Source: Rhizobacter sp. (GTDB taxonomy: Bacteria > Pseudomonadota > Gammaproteobacteria > Burkholderiales > Burkholderiaceae_C). Taken from it: 61,231 nt of DNA. The stretch is from contig JANXWV010000130.1 of assembly GCA_025350965.1 (NCBI GenBank), positions 1 through 61,231 of the forward strand, given 5' to 3'. Below are positions 53,043 to 61,231 of this stretch, piece after piece. Made by a program: the position numbers and the translations under genes. Position 1 is the first letter of the stretch, and every line of letters begins with the position of its first letter. The notes below the pieces were generated by a model that ran no database searches, was not told the DNA's origin, and saw only the letters and a list, made by a program, of their open reading frames with translations.

Positions 53043-53166
53043 CGCAGGGTTCGCGGAAACAATTGGACACTGTGCGGCCGTTCGTCGGATAGTCCGGCGG
53101 GCATGCCGCTGGAGTCGTTGCCAAAGCGGTGGGGCGCACAGACCACAACAATCGGAGAGACAACCC

Positions 53167-54846
53167 ATGACCGCTGGAACCATCACCTCGGGCAATGCGC
53201 CCGCGCGCAGCGACGGCAGCCCCGGCTTCTTCGACAAGGAACGGATCATTGCCGGCGCCGGCTTCAACCGCTGGCTCGTGCCGCCCGCAGCGCTGGCCAT
53301 CCACCTGTGCATCGGCATGGCCTACGGCTTCTCGGTGTTCTGGCTGCCGCTCTCGAAAGCGCTGGGCATCAAGGAAGCCGTGAAGTGCGGCCCCGAGGTT
53401 GGTTTTTTTCAAGAGCTGTTCATCACCACCTGCGACTGGAAGATCGCCACGCTGGGCTGGATGTACACCCTGTTCTTCGTGTTCCTGGGCGGCTCCGCCG
53501 CCATCTGGGGCGGCTGGCTCGAACGGGCCGGCCCGCGCAAGGCCGGCGTGGTCAGCGCGCTGTGCTGGTGTGGCGGCATGGTGCTGTCGGCCATCGGTGT
53601 GGCCACACACCAGTTCTGGCTGATGATCCTCGGCTCGGGGGTGATTGGCGGCATCGGGCTCGGCCTCGGCTACATCAGCCCGGTGAGCACGCTGATCAAG
53701 TGGTTCCCCGACCGGCGCGGCATGGCCACCGGCATGGCGATCATGGGCTTCGGCGGTGGCGCGATGATCGGCTCGCCGCTCGCGGCCGAACTGATGAAGC
53801 GCTTCGCCACGCCGACCGATGTGGGCGTGGCCTCCACGTTCGTCGTCATGGCGGCGGTCTACTTCGTCTTCATGATGGCCGGTGCACTCGGCTACCGCGT
53901 GCCGCCCAGTGGCTGGAAGCCCGCCGGCTGGACGCCGCCCGCCGCGCAGGTCAACAACGCAATGATCACGCAGCGCCACGTGCACGTGAAGAAGGTCTGG
54001 GGCATTCCGCAGTTCTGGCTGGTGTGGATGGTGCTGTGCATGAACGTGTCGGCCGGCATCGGCGTGATCGGCATGGCCAGCCCCATGCTGCAAGAGGTCT
54101 TCGGCGGCAACCTGATCGGCGTGGCCAAGAAGTTCGGCGAGCTCGACAAGGCGCAGCTCGCGGCCATCGCCGGTGTGGCAGCGGGCTTCACCGCGCTGCT
54201 CAGCCTGTTCAACATCGGCGGCCGCTTTTTCTGGGCGACGCTTTCCGACAAGCTCGGTCGCAAGGTCACTTACGTGGTGTTCTTCGTGCTCGGCGGTTTG
54301 ATGTACGCCAGCATTCCCGGCAGCGCCGGAGCCGGCAGCAAGTTGCTGTTCGTGGCCGCGTTCTGCGTCATCCTGAGCATGTACGGCGGCGGCTTCGCCA
54401 CCGTTCCGGCGTATCTGGCCGACCTGTTCGGCACGCAGATGGTCGGCGCCATTCACGGCCGGCTGCTCACCGCGTGGGCCACGGCCGGCATCCTCGGACC
54501 GGTGGTCGTGAACTACATGCGCGAGTACCAGCTCGGCCTGGGCCTGCCCCGCGAGCAGGTCTACAACCAGACCATGTACATCCTCGTCGGCATGCTGCTT
54601 GTCGGGCTCGTGTGCAACTTGCTCGTGCGGCCGGTGGCCGACAAGTGGTTCATGACCGAGGCCGAATTGGCTGAGGAAAAGCGCCTCGCGCACGACCGCG
54701 CGGTCGCGGCCGAGGTCGGCCAGGGCTCGGGTGCCGGTGGCACCACCCCGGTCGCGCTGGTCGCCCTCGCGTGGGCGGGTGTGGGCATCCCGCTCGCATG
54801 GGGTGTCTACAAGACGCTCATCAATGTCGGCAAATTCTTCAACTGA
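53167..54846 (+). CDS. OFA-family MFS transporter (oxalate/formate antiporter type)
   Basis: A 559-aa 12-helix major facilitator protein. GGWLERAGPRKAGVVSALCW matches the loop-2 MFS signature and GRFFWATLSDKLGR the loop-8 repeat. It has an added N-terminal segment of about 45 residues and a C-terminal tail with one further hydrophobic run. It is the first gene of the formate dehydrogenase operon, 47 bp upstream of the fused FdsGB gene, so it likely imports formate or exchanges oxalate with formate. CGGAGAGACAACCC gives the ribosome site. Confidence 0.92.
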   Translation: MTAGTITSGNAPARSDGSPGFFDKERIIAGAGFNRWLVPPAALAIHLCIGMAYGFSVFWLPLSKALGIKEAVKCGPEVGFFQELFITTCDWKIATLGWMYTLFFVFLGGSAAIWGGWLERAGPRKAGVVSALCWCGGMVLSAIGVATHQFWLMILGSGVIGGIGLGLGYISPVSTLIKWFPDRRGMATGMAIMGFGGGAMIGSPLAAELMKRFATPTDVGVASTFVVMAAVYFVFMMAGALGYRVPPSGWKPAGWTPPAAQVNNAMITQRHVHVKKVWGIPQFWLVWMVLCMNVSAGIGVIGMASPMLQEVFGGNLIGVAKKFGELDKAQLAAIAGVAAGFTALLSLFNIGGRFFWATLSDKLGRKVTYVVFFVLGGLMYASIPGSAGAGSKLLFVAAFCVILSMYGGGFATVPAYLADLFGTQMVGAIHGRLLTAWATAGILGPVVVNYMREYQLGLGLPREQVYNQTMYILVGMLLVGLVCNLLVRPVADKWFMTEAELAEEKRLAHDRAVAAEVGQGSGAGGTTPVALVALAWAGVGIPLAWGVYKTLINVGKFFN

Positions 54847-54893
54847 TCTTCAACCGATTTTCATTTGACATTGGGCAAGGGCAGGTGCATCGC

Positions 54894-56684
54894 ATGAACC
54901 AGGTCGTGGCGTCGGTCAGTGCCGACGAGATGCGCCAGCGCATCAAGCGCAAGAGCCGGCTGAAGGGCCGCCAGGTCGACGACGCGTCGCTTGCCGAGGT
55001 GCGCGCGCTGCTCGGTACCCGGCCCGCCGAGGGCTGGCCGCGCGACCGGTTGATCGAGCACCTGCACCTGCTGCAGGACGCCTACCTCGGCCTGCACGAG
55101 CGCCACCTGGTGGCGCTGGCTCGCGAGACCAACGTGCCGATGGCCGAGGTGTTCGAGGTCGCGACTTTCTATCACCACTTCGAGGTGCTGGCCGAGGGTG
55201 ATGCGCCCCCGGCCATCACCGTTCGCGTGTGCGACGGCCTGTCATGCGAGATGGCGGGTGCACGCGCCTTGCTCGACCGGCTGCCGGCGTTGCTGGGGGC
55301 CGATGTCAAGGTGATCGCAGCACCGTGCATCGGCCGCTGCGAGCAGGCGCCGGCCGTGGTGGTGCACCAATGCCCCGTGCCACGCGCGACCGAAGCCAGC
55401 GTGCTCGGCGCGGTCCAGAGCCACCTGACCCATCACCCCGCTGCGAGCGCGGGCCCGGCCTTCGAGCCACAGGCGCTCGCCGAGCGCGCGGTGACCTCGT
55501 CACCGGTGCAGGTGGCGCCGGCCTTCACCGACTACGCCGCCTACGTGGCGGGCGGCGGCTACGTGCTGGCGGCGCAGGCGGTGGCGGGCGTGCGCAGCAG
55601 CGACGAACTCGTCAAGACGCTCGAAGACTCGGGCCTGCGCGGCCTGGGCGGCGCGGGCTTCCCGGCCGGGCGCAAGTGGCGCATCGTGCGCGACACCGCC
55701 GCGCCGCGCTTGATGGCCGTGAACATCGACGAAGGCGAACCCGGCACCTTCAAGGACCGCACCTACCTCGAGCGCGATCCGCACCGCTTTCTCGAAGGCG
55801 TGATCGTGGCGGCCGCAGCGGTCGGCATCGACGCCTGCTATCTCTACCTGCGCGACGAATACCACGGCTGCCGCGAGTTGCTGACGCAAGAGCTGGCGAA
55901 GCTGCAGGCCGCAGCAAAGTTCAAGCTGCCCCACATCGAACTGCGCCGTGGGGCCGGGGCCTATATCTGCGGCGAAGAGTCCGCGATGATCCAGAGCATC
56001 GAAGGCCAGCGCGGCGAACCGCGGCTGCGCCCGCCGTACATCGCGCAGGTCGGCCTGTTCGGCCGGCCAACGCTGGAACACAACTTCGAGACGCTGTACT
56101 GGGTGCGCGACATCGTGCAGCGCGGGGCCGGCTGGTTCAGCGGCTTCGGGCGCCATGGCCGCAAAGGGCTGCGCAGCTTCTCGGTCAGCGGCCGCGTCAA
56201 ACAGCCGGGCGTGAAGCTGGCGCCGGCGGGCATCACCGTCACCGAACTCGTCGATGAATACTGTGGCGGCATGCAGGAAGGCCATACGCTTTACGCCTAC
56301 CTGCCCGGTGGCGCGTCCGGCGGCATCCTGCCGGCGAGCCTGGCCGACGTACCGCTCGACTTCGACACCTTGCAAGCCCACGACTGCTTCATCGGCTCGG
56401 CTGCGGTGATCGTGCTCAGCCAAGCTGACAAAGCCCGCGACGCCGCGCTCAACATGATGAAGTTCTTCGCGCACGAGAGCTGCGGCCAGTGCACACCGTG
56501 CCGCGTGGGCACCGACAAGGCCGCCACGCTGATGGAGGCGGCCGTGTGGGACCAGGCCACCCTGACCGACCTGGGCGACGTGATGGTCGATGCATCGATC
56601 TGCGGCCTGGGCCAGGCGGCACCCAACCCGATGCGCAGCGTGCAGAAGCACTTCGCCCACGAGATCGTCAAAGGCAACGCATGA
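54894..56684 (+). CDS. fdsGB: Formate dehydrogenase gamma-beta fusion (FdsG-FdsB)
   Basis: A 596-aa protein joining the NuoE-like FdsG (about 1-165) and the NuoF-like FdsB (about 195-596). In FdsG, the [2Fe-2S] Cys are in CDGLSC and APCIGRC. In FdsB, the NADH/FMN sites are GLGGAGFPAGRKW and GAGAYICGEESAMI, and the [4Fe-4S] motif is CGQCTPCRVG. It passes electrons from FdsA to NAD+. In Cupriavidus the two subunits are separate genes. The short inter-domain linker is about residues 170-195. ATG 54894 is preferred because the extension upstream overlaps the transporter gene. Its end overlaps fdsA by 4 bp. Confidence 0.93.
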   Translation: MNQVVASVSADEMRQRIKRKSRLKGRQVDDASLAEVRALLGTRPAEGWPRDRLIEHLHLLQDAYLGLHERHLVALARETNVPMAEVFEVATFYHHFEVLAEGDAPPAITVRVCDGLSCEMAGARALLDRLPALLGADVKVIAAPCIGRCEQAPAVVVHQCPVPRATEASVLGAVQSHLTHHPAASAGPAFEPQALAERAVTSSPVQVAPAFTDYAAYVAGGGYVLAAQAVAGVRSSDELVKTLEDSGLRGLGGAGFPAGRKWRIVRDTAAPRLMAVNIDEGEPGTFKDRTYLERDPHRFLEGVIVAAAAVGIDACYLYLRDEYHGCRELLTQELAKLQAAAKFKLPHIELRRGAGAYICGEESAMIQSIEGQRGEPRLRPPYIAQVGLFGRPTLEHNFETLYWVRDIVQRGAGWFSGFGRHGRKGLRSFSVSGRVKQPGVKLAPAGITVTELVDEYCGGMQEGHTLYAYLPGGASGGILPASLADVPLDFDTLQAHDCFIGSAAVIVLSQADKARDAALNMMKFFAHESCGQCTPCRVGTDKAATLMEAAVWDQATLTDLGDVMVDASICGLGQAAPNPMRSVQKHFAHEIVKGNA

Positions 56685-59536
56685 ACGCACCCGCAACGCT
56701 CGCGCAGCTGACTGCTGCCACGGTCGAGCTGAAGATCGACGGCCGCAGCGTCACGGCGCTCGAAGGCGAAACCATCCTGAGCGTGGCACGGCGCGAGGGC
56801 GCCACCATCCCCACGCTGTGCTTCAACGACGGCTACCGGCCCGACGGCAACTGCCGCGCCTGCGTGGTCGAGGTCAAGGGCGAGCGCGTGCTCGCCCCGA
56901 GTTGCTGCCGCAATGTGAGCAAGGGCATGGAGGTCACGACCGACTCACCCCGCGCCCGCAAGAGCCAGAACATGGTGCTCGAGATGCTGCTCGCCGACCT
57001 GCCCGAGCAAGGCTTCAAGTGGGTCGGTGGCGACGCCACCCGACCGCACGGCGAGTTGAGCGATTGGGCGAGCCAGGCGGGCGTGAGCGTGCGCCCCGCC
57101 CTACGCGCCTTGCAGCGCGCCCCGGTCGCGCCCGACCTGTCGCACCCGGCGATGGCGGTGAACCTCGACGCCTGCATCCAGTGCACGCGTTGCATTCGCG
57201 CCTGCCGCGAAGAGCAGGTCAACGACGTGATCGGCATGGCGATGCGCGGTGCACACAGCGAGATCGTCTTCGACCTCGGCGACAAGATGGGCGACAGCAC
57301 CTGTGTGGCCTGCGGCGAGTGCGTGCAGGCCTGCCCGACCGGCGCGCTGATGCCCAAGACGGCCCTCGGCACGCAAGTGGTCGACAAGAAGATCGACTCG
57401 GTCTGCCCCTTCTGTGGCGTCGGCTGCCTGCTCACCTACAACGTGCGCGACAACGCCATCGTCAGCGTCGATGGCCGCGATGGCCCGGCCAACCACAGCC
57501 GCCTGTGCGTCAAGGGCCGCTTCGGCTTCGACTACGCGAGCCACCCGCAGCGCCTGACCATGCCGTTGATCCGCAAGGCCGGTGCCCCGAAGGACGAGAA
57601 GGCCGTTCCGAACCCGGCCGACTGGTCCGAGGTGTTCCGCGAGGCCACCTGGGCCGAGGCACTCGACTACTCGGCCGGCCAGTTGCGTGGCCTGCGTGAC
57701 ACCTTCGGCCCCAAGTCGCTGGCCGGCTTCGGCTCGGCCAAGGGCAGCAACGAAGAGGCCTACCTGTTCCAGAAGCTGGTGCGCACCGGCTTCGGCAGCA
57801 ACAACGTCGACCACTGCACGCGGCTGTGCCATGCGTCCAGCGTGGCGGCCTTGCTCGAAGGGGTGGGCTCGGGGGCAGTCAGCAACCCGGCGGGCGATGT
57901 GGAGCATGCCGAGCTGATCTTCATCATCGGCTCCAACCCCACGTCGAACCACCCGGTGGCAGCCACCTGGATGAAGAACGCCGCGCAGCGCGGCGCGAAG
58001 ATCGTGCTCGCCGACCCGCGCAAGACCGACATCGCGCGCCATGCCTGGCGCACGCTGCAGTTCAACGCCGACACCGACGTGGCGATGCTCAACGCGTTGA
58101 TCCACGTCGTGATCGAAGAGGGCCTGACCGACGCGCGCTTCATCAACGAGCGCGTGGCCAACTTCGAAGCATTGAAGGAGAACGTGCGCGGCTACAGCCC
58201 AGAAGCAATGGAGCCGATCTGCGGCATTCCGGCTCAAACGCTGCGCGAGGTCGCACGCGCGTTCGCCACGGCGAAGAGCGCGATGATCCTGTGGGGCATG
58301 GGCATCAGCCAGCACGTGCACGGCACCGACAACGCACGCTGCCTGATCGCGCTGGTCAGCGTCACCGGGCAGATCGGCAAGCCCGGCTCCGGCTTGCACC
58401 CGCTGCGCGGCCAGAACAACGTGCAGGGGGCGAGCGACGCGGGGTTGATCCCGATGATGTTCCCGAACTACCAGCGCGTCGACAACCCGGCCGTGCACGC
58501 GTGGTTCGAAGACTTCTGGCACACCAAGCTCGACGCGAAGCCCGGCTACACGGTGGTCGAGATCATGCACAAGGCGCTCGCGCCCGACAGCGACCCGCAC
58601 AAGGTGCGCGGCATGTACATCATGGGCGAGAACCCCGCGATGAGCGACCCCGACCTGAACCATGCGCGCCATGCGCTGGCCTCGCTCGACCACCTCGTCG
58701 TGCAAGACATCTTCATGACCGAAACCGCCTGGCTCGCCGACGTGGTGCTGCCCGCCAGTGCCTGGCCCGAGAAAGGTGGCACGGTCAGCAACACCGACCG
58801 CATGGTGCAGATGGGCCGGCGGGCGCTCGACATGCCCGGCGATGCGCGCCAAGATCTGTGGATCATCCAGCAGCTGGCCACGCGCATGGGCCTGCCGTGG
58901 AACTACGAAGGCGCTGATTCGGGCGCAGCGGCCGTTTATGAAGAGATGCGCCAGGCCATGCACGGCGTGATTGCCGGCATCACCTGGGAACGGCTGGAGC
59001 GCGAAGGCAGCGTCACCTACCCGTGCCTGACGGCTGACGATCCGGGCCAGCCGATCGTCTTCCACGACACCTTCCCGACCGCAGACGGCCGTGTGAAGCT
59101 CGTGCCGGCCGACATCATCCCCGCCAACGAGCGGCCCGATGCGAGCTTCCCGTTCGTGCTGATTACCGGCCGTCAGCTCGAACACTGGCACACCGGCAGC
59201 ATGACGCGCCGCGCCAGCGTGCTCGACGCGCTGGAGCCGCTGGCCACGGCGTCGATGAACGGGGCCGACCTGGCCGACATGGGCCTGGCACCCGGCGACG
59301 TGGTCACGCTTCGCTCGCGCCGGGGCGAGGTGGCTTTGCACCTGCGGCGGGACGACGGCACGCCACGCGGCGCGGTGTTCGTGCCCTTCGCGTACTACGA
59401 GGCAGCCGCCAACCTGATGACGAATGCCGCGCTCGACCCCTTCGGCAAGATCCCCGAGTTCAAGTACTGCGCGATCCAGGTGCTGGCGGGCGGCACGCCG
59501 ATGGCCAGCGCCGGGTATGGAACCGGCGCCTCCTGA
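56681..59536 (+). CDS. fdsA: NAD-dependent formate dehydrogenase alpha subunit, molybdenum
   Basis: A 951-aa Mo-bis-MGD enzyme oxidising formate to CO2. An N-terminal [2Fe-2S] domain has Cys47, Cys58, Cys61 and Cys75. Two [4Fe-4S] ferredoxin motifs follow (CIQCTRCIRAC, CVACGECVQAC at about 165-215), then CPFCGVGC, the cluster next to molybdenum. The active-site metal ligand is Cys383 in DHCTRLCH (TGC), where E. coli FdhF has selenocysteine. Its start overlaps fdsGB. It makes NADH from formate for growth or for detoxification of C1 compounds. Confidence 0.95.
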   Translation: MNAPATLAQLTAATVELKIDGRSVTALEGETILSVARREGATIPTLCFNDGYRPDGNCRACVVEVKGERVLAPSCCRNVSKGMEVTTDSPRARKSQNMVLEMLLADLPEQGFKWVGGDATRPHGELSDWASQAGVSVRPALRALQRAPVAPDLSHPAMAVNLDACIQCTRCIRACREEQVNDVIGMAMRGAHSEIVFDLGDKMGDSTCVACGECVQACPTGALMPKTALGTQVVDKKIDSVCPFCGVGCLLTYNVRDNAIVSVDGRDGPANHSRLCVKGRFGFDYASHPQRLTMPLIRKAGAPKDEKAVPNPADWSEVFREATWAEALDYSAGQLRGLRDTFGPKSLAGFGSAKGSNEEAYLFQKLVRTGFGSNNVDHCTRLCHASSVAALLEGVGSGAVSNPAGDVEHAELIFIIGSNPTSNHPVAATWMKNAAQRGAKIVLADPRKTDIARHAWRTLQFNADTDVAMLNALIHVVIEEGLTDARFINERVANFEALKENVRGYSPEAMEPICGIPAQTLREVARAFATAKSAMILWGMGISQHVHGTDNARCLIALVSVTGQIGKPGSGLHPLRGQNNVQGASDAGLIPMMFPNYQRVDNPAVHAWFEDFWHTKLDAKPGYTVVEIMHKALAPDSDPHKVRGMYIMGENPAMSDPDLNHARHALASLDHLVVQDIFMTETAWLADVVLPASAWPEKGGTVSNTDRMVQMGRRALDMPGDARQDLWIIQQLATRMGLPWNYEGADSGAAAVYEEMRQAMHGVIAGITWERLEREGSVTYPCLTADDPGQPIVFHDTFPTADGRVKLVPADIIPANERPDASFPFVLITGRQLEHWHTGSMTRRASVLDALEPLATASMNGADLADMGLAPGDVVTLRSRRGEVALHLRRDDGTPRGAVFVPFAYYEAAANLMTNAALDPFGKIPEFKYCAIQVLAGGTPMASAGYGTGAS

Positions 59537-60383
59537 CCCCGCCCGGGGCATGCGGCTCACCAGCGCCGCAGCCCCGCTAACGCACGAGATCGAGGTGCGT
59601 GACGAGTTCGGCGCGGCCCGCCGGATCGCCATCCCGGCCGAGCGCGCGCTGACCGTGTTCGTCGACAAGCGCGAGCTCGTCACGTTGATGACGTTGGGCG
59701 CTGCGCCCGAGCTGCTGGTGCTCGGGTACCTGCGCAACCAGCGGCTGGTCGACGCCGCGTCCGACATCGAATCGATCACCGTCGATTGGGACGTGGGCGC
59801 GGCCGCCGTGAACACCCGCGCCGGCATCGAGCGCTTCAACGAAAAAACAGCCAGGCGCGTGGTCACCACCGGCTGCGGCCAGGGCACGGTGTTCGGCGAC
59901 CTGATGAGCGAGGTCGACACGCTGCAACTGCCCTCGGCCGAATTGCCCGAGGCGCGCCTCGGCCAGACCGCGCTCTACGGCCTGCTGAACGCGATGCGCG
60001 TGCAAGAAAGCACCTACAAGTCGGCCGGCTCGGTGCACGGCTGCGCGCTGTTCAGGCAAGACGAATTGCTGATGTTCGTGGAAGACGTGGGCCGCCACAA
60101 CGCCATCGACACCATCGCCGGCTGGATGTGGCTGAACGGCGTGTCGGGGCACGACAAGGTCTTCTACACGACCGGGCGCTTGACGAGCGAGATGGTCATC
60201 AAGGCCGCGCAGATGGGCGTGCCGGCGGTGGTGTCCCGCAGCGGCATCACGCAGATGGGCCATGCGCTCGGCGTGCAACTCGGCATGGCGCTCTTCGGCC
60301 GCGCCATGAACCGGCACTTCATCTGCTACAGCGGCTTCGCGCGCTTCGATGCCGAGCCCGAGGCGCTGCCGCCTACCCGTTGA
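59517..60383 (+). CDS. fdhD: FdhD sulfurtransferase (formate dehydrogenase accessory)
   Basis: A 288-aa accessory protein that transfers sulfur to the molybdenum cofactor of FdsA. The conserved Cys is in TTGCGQGTVFG near residue 120. SVHGCALF, VEDVGRHNAIDTIAG and TTGRLTSEMVIKAAQMG are family motifs. ATG 59517 overlaps the fdsA end by 20 bp; ATG 59550 is an alternative. The small FdsD subunit found in Cupriavidus is not seen after it. Confidence 0.93.
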   Translation: MEPAPPDPARGMRLTSAAAPLTHEIEVRDEFGAARRIAIPAERALTVFVDKRELVTLMTLGAAPELLVLGYLRNQRLVDAASDIESITVDWDVGAAAVNTRAGIERFNEKTARRVVTTGCGQGTVFGDLMSEVDTLQLPSAELPEARLGQTALYGLLNAMRVQESTYKSAGSVHGCALFRQDELLMFVEDVGRHNAIDTIAGWMWLNGVSGHDKVFYTTGRLTSEMVIKAAQMGVPAVVSRSGITQMGHALGVQLGMALFGRAMNRHFICYSGFARFDAEPEALPPTR

Positions 60384-60753
60384 CCGGTGTCAGTACCCCG
60401 CCGACACCACTGATACCACCGATACCACCGATACCACCGACACCACCGGTGACCGGGCCGGCCGGTTTGGTCAACCACACCCGCACGATGGTGCCGTTGT
60501 GTTTGCCGGACGTAATGTCGTAGTCGATCGACACCGTCCAGCCGCGGTTGAAGCCGTCGCGCAGCAGGCCCAGCATGCCTTGCCGCACCGGCTGGTTGCC
60601 GTCGTTGCGAAGCTGAAAGCCGAACGCCTCGGCCGGCCGGCCGGCGAACTGGACGATGACTTCGGCGTCGATCTGGTCGCTCGGCGGGCCGTACTTCGTG
60701 CCCACGTCGTGCACGCGAAGCAGGCTGAGTTGTCCGCTCAGGTTCAATGGCAT
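60373..60753 (-). CDS. Hypothetical protein with a duplicated-family domain
   Basis: A 126-aa protein. Its core SLLRVHDVGTKYGPP, DAEVIVQF, AFGFQLRNDGNQ and IVRVWL is repeated in the neighbouring partial gene (LLRVHEQGTGFGPP, DAEVVVLL, AFGFQLRNDGQR, IVRVIA). The C-terminus has a Gly/Ile/Val tail from a 9-bp tandem repeat. No signal peptide. Its 3' end overlaps the fdhD end by 11 bp. ATG 60753 is 14 bp downstream of the neighbour's stop, so they are one operon. Function unknown. Confidence 0.75.
   Translation of the reverse strand: MPLNLSGQLSLLRVHDVGTKYGPPSDQIDAEVIVQFAGRPAEAFGFQLRNDGNQPVRQGMLGLLRDGFNRGWTVSIDYDITSGKHNGTIVRVWLTKPAGPVTGGVGGIGGIGGISGVGGVLTPVNG
60403..60447. repeat. Five tandem 9-bp units (GATACCACC)
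   Basis: Units read GACACCACT, three GATACCACC and GACACCACC. Read on the minus strand they encode Gly-Gly-Ile/Val repeats at the end of the 126-aa protein. Unit loss or gain keeps the frame. Confidence 0.85.
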
Positions 60754-60766
60754 GGTCGGCCTCCGT

Positions 60767-61231
60767 TTAGCTCTGCGCGATGACGCGCACGATGTGGGCC
60801 GTGCGGCAGCCCGTGCGAATGAATTCGAGCCGCACGCTGGCGCTGCGCTCGAACACGTCCTGAAGCTCGTCGAGCTTGCCCTGCGCTGCGGCGCGCTGGC
60901 CGTCGTTGCGCAACTGGAAGCCGAAAGCCTTCTCGGTTTGTGTGTCAAGCAGCACCACGACCTCAGCATCGAGAAAGTCGTGCGGGGGGCCGAAGCCCGT
61001 GCCCTGCTCGTGCACGCGTAGCAGCGTCACGTGGCCCACAGCCACCTGCAGGCTGCCGACGGGGAAGTCCCAGTCGGGCGGGATCGGTGAGAGGCGCAGC
61101 AGCCCGCGGTTGTTGGTGCCGACGTACAGCGCGCGGTCGCATGACTGGTCGTCGTAGGCGAGGCTGGTGGCGCGCACGCCGTGCGCTACGGACGTGAGCA
61201 GCGTGCTCCAGGTGCGGCCGTCGAGCGTCAT
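60767..61231 (-). CDS. Partial gene: C-terminal part of a beta-propeller-like protein with a family domain
   Basis: The frame is open to the right edge, so the true start lies outside and the ATG at 61231 is probably internal. Visible residues begin MTLDGRTWSTLLTSVAHGVRAT and then ALYVGTNNRGLLRLSP, which resembles a propeller blade. The last 100 residues carry the same domain as the next gene downstream (60373-60753). The product is unknown. Confidence 0.6.
   Translation of the reverse strand: MTLDGRTWSTLLTSVAHGVRATSLAYDDQSCDRALYVGTNNRGLLRLSPIPPDWDFPVGSLQVAVGHVTLLRVHEQGTGFGPPHDFLDAEVVVLLDTQTEKAFGFQLRNDGQRAAAQGKLDELQDVFERSASVRLEFIRTGCRTAHIVRVIAQS

Larger units (their letters stand above)
52815..53166. 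promoter_or_regulatory. 352-bp divergent intergenic region between the fusion operon and the formate block
   Basis: It holds the minus-strand promoter at 52891-52920, the 11-bp palindrome at 52951-52961, a CCTAGGGTTTGCCTAG near-palindrome at 53006-53021, and the ATTCACG-T-CGTGAAT palindrome at 53028-53042. TTGGAC at 53063-53068 with GATAGT at 53088-53093 (19-base spacing) is a weak promoter candidate for the OFA transporter. No gene is evident. Confidence 0.6.

Noticed and set aside
57827..57829. Possible selenocysteine site in formate dehydrogenase
   Set aside because: The codon is TGC (Cys383), not TGA, so the enzyme is the cysteine type.
57101..59920. Long minus-strand open frame opposite fdsA
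   Set aside because: fdsA is unmistakable on the plus strand; the antisense frame is an artefact of GC-rich third positions.

Overview
The window is about 61 kb of high-GC DNA, densely packed with genes that have short gaps and many 4-bp ATGA overlaps. Gene content points to a free-living betaproteobacterium of the order Burkholderiales, probably in the Leptothrix/Rubrivivax/Aquincola/Methylibium neighbourhood. The supporting evidence is the PEP-CTERM protein, DUF1841 and DUF3460 proteins, a Kdo hydroxylase, an NAD-linked molybdenum formate dehydrogenase of the Fds type, and a Liv/acyl-CoA ligase/Rieske catabolic block. I could not run a database search, so family assignments rest on motifs and length.

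Region by region. 1-3.0 kb: the end of a purine-type (BMP family) ABC importer, its lipoprotein binding protein and an adenine-deaminase-like enzyme, which together look like a purine uptake and salvage unit. 3.0-3.3 kb: a non-coding block bounded by perfect 18-bp inverted repeats. 3.3-18.0 kb: fifteen minus-strand genes for lipid and acid metabolism (alpha/beta hydrolase, wax-ester synthase/DGAT, two acyl-CoA ligases, porin, NTF2-like protein, SDR, a complete Liv-type ABC importer and a Rieske oxygenase). A divergent tandem-HxlR regulator probably controls them through palindromes in the shared 301-bp intergenic region. 18.3-22.8 kb: that regulator, a TerC protein, a second BMP binding protein without its own importer, a PEP-CTERM protein and an acetyltransferase, with two short tandem-repeat blocks. 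22.9-37.9 kb: mostly housekeeping and signalling genes, namely an FtsX-like permease, two two-component systems, KefFC, a ParA-like ATPase, MaoC, ScpA and small conserved proteins. 38-42.5 kb: CYTH-CHAD protein, Kdo hydroxylase and MetG. 42.6-47.2 kb: a five-gene envelope cluster (CsgG-like, LpoB-like, YcfL-like and COG3014-like proteins plus a secreted hydrolase-like protein) lying between metG and apbC.

47.5-60.4 kb: apbC, a LysR regulator, then the formate block of an OFA transporter, a fused FdsG-FdsB, FdsA and FdhD. Between the LysR gene and the formate block sits a minus-strand three-gene operon that is the most unusual part of the window. It encodes a small beta-rich protein, a glycine-rich collagen-like protein, and a 662-aa protein. 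That third protein appears to join a five-repeat PT-barrel (ABBA-type aromatic prenyltransferase-like) domain to a terpene-cyclase-like domain with two QW motifs and a DxDTTA motif. A good sigma70 promoter and an 11-bp palindrome lie upstream. The window ends in two minus-strand genes that share a duplicated domain of unknown function.

The best candidates for new biology are the PT-barrel/cyclase operon (49528-52814), the LpoB/YcfL/CsgG-like/COG3014 envelope cluster, and the tandem HxlR regulator in which each wing carries its own small zinc-ribbon-like motif.
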